A DNA stretch of 7,100 nucleotides from the NCBI GenBank assembly GCA_947565265.1, contig CANOFK010000054.1, positions 1 to 7,100 of the forward strand, given 5' to 3'. The stretch's first letter is position 1; each line of letters begins with the position of its first letter. Under the pieces are notes generated by a model. That model had not been told where the DNA came from and made no database searches. It saw nothing but the letters and a program-made list of their open reading frames with translations. A program made the translations under genes and the position numbers. Shown here piece by piece: positions 6,983 to 7,100 of the stretch. This stretch comes from an uncultured Clostridia bacterium. GTDB taxonomy: Bacteria > Bacillota > Clostridia > Oscillospirales > Acutalibacteraceae.

Positions 6983-7005
6983 GGCAATCGCCACCGGCGA
7001 TTGCC
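6983..7005. repeat. Perfect 10-bp hairpin with ACC loop
   Basis: GGCAATCGCC (6983-6992) pairs exactly with GGCGATTGCC (6996-7005) around ACC. It matches the first hairpin in its tiny loop, and no T tract follows. Confidence 0.7.
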
Positions 7006-7100
7006 GCCCCCTAAGAACCCCACCACCTTAATGCCTCCGGCGGCTTAGGGCTTGTTTGAAAATAGAGGAAATGACGAATTTTTGGCCAGAAGGGGACAAT

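Larger units (their letters stand above)
6910..7050. repeat. Structured intergenic module with direct and inverted repeats
   Basis: This stretch holds no convincing gene but is full of symmetry. GCCTCCGGCGGC occurs at 6910-6921 and again at 7033-7044. Between the copies lie two perfect hairpins (6924-6944 and 6983-7005). An inverted repeat CCCTAAG (7009-7015) / CTTAGGG (7044-7050) folds around the second copy. GGCGGC at 6916-6921 can also pair with GCCGCC at 6964-6969 to enclose the first hairpin. This looks like a non-coding interspersed repeat of the REP/MITE kind, or a structured RNA; which one cannot be decided from a single copy. Confidence 0.45.

Noticed and set aside
6841..7026. 61-aa minus-strand open frame over the terminator and repeats
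   Set aside because: It runs through the murC terminator and the hairpins, and its sequence is basic and low in complexity with no ribosome binding site evident.

Overview
The window is GC-rich, densely packed coding DNA. Purine-rich GGAGG-type ribosome binding sites, sigma-A-like promoters in short AT-rich islands and intrinsic terminators with T tracts all point to a high-GC gut Clostridia member of the Oscillospiraceae/Ruminococcaceae kind. That placement is inferred from style and protein type; there is no rRNA or other phylogenetic marker here. All five well-supported genes lie on the plus strand, and long antisense open frames are composition shadows.

Layout: (1) Bases 1-66, read on the minus strand, encode a short piece that looks like the HIGH-motif region of isoleucyl-tRNA synthetase. 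It runs into the antisense of the next gene, so the left edge looks like a rearrangement or assembly junction. (2) About 37-1698 holds a two-gene unit: a metallo-beta-lactamase (MBL) fold hydrolase with an uncertain start, then a divergent Nif3/DUF34-type dinuclear-metal protein, closed by a strong 15-bp terminator. (3) A textbook promoter (TTGACC, 18 nt, TGG-TATAAT) at 1827-1856 drives a large permease with two FtsX-type domains (1927-4590). A MacB/LolD/FtsE-type ATPase (4662-5345) follows, and a terminator closes the unit; together they make one type VII (mechanotransmission-class) ABC exporter or extractor. (4) A promoter at about 5403-5431 drives a single murC gene (5474-6853) for UDP-MurNAc:L-alanine ligase, closed by a terminator with an A6/T6-extended stem. 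(5) Bases 6898-7100 hold no convincing gene. They carry a hairpin-rich intergenic module with two perfect three-base-loop hairpins, a 12-nt direct repeat and a 7-nt inverted repeat, and look like an interspersed repeat cut by the window edge.

Functionally there are three independent units: a metal-dependent hydrolase pair of unknown substrate, a cell-envelope ABC complex, and a peptidoglycan precursor ligase. I see no defence system, CRISPR array, phage or transposase gene. The points most worth a second look are the left-edge tRNA-synthetase junction, the altered metal ligands of the Nif3-like protein and the structured repeat at the right end.
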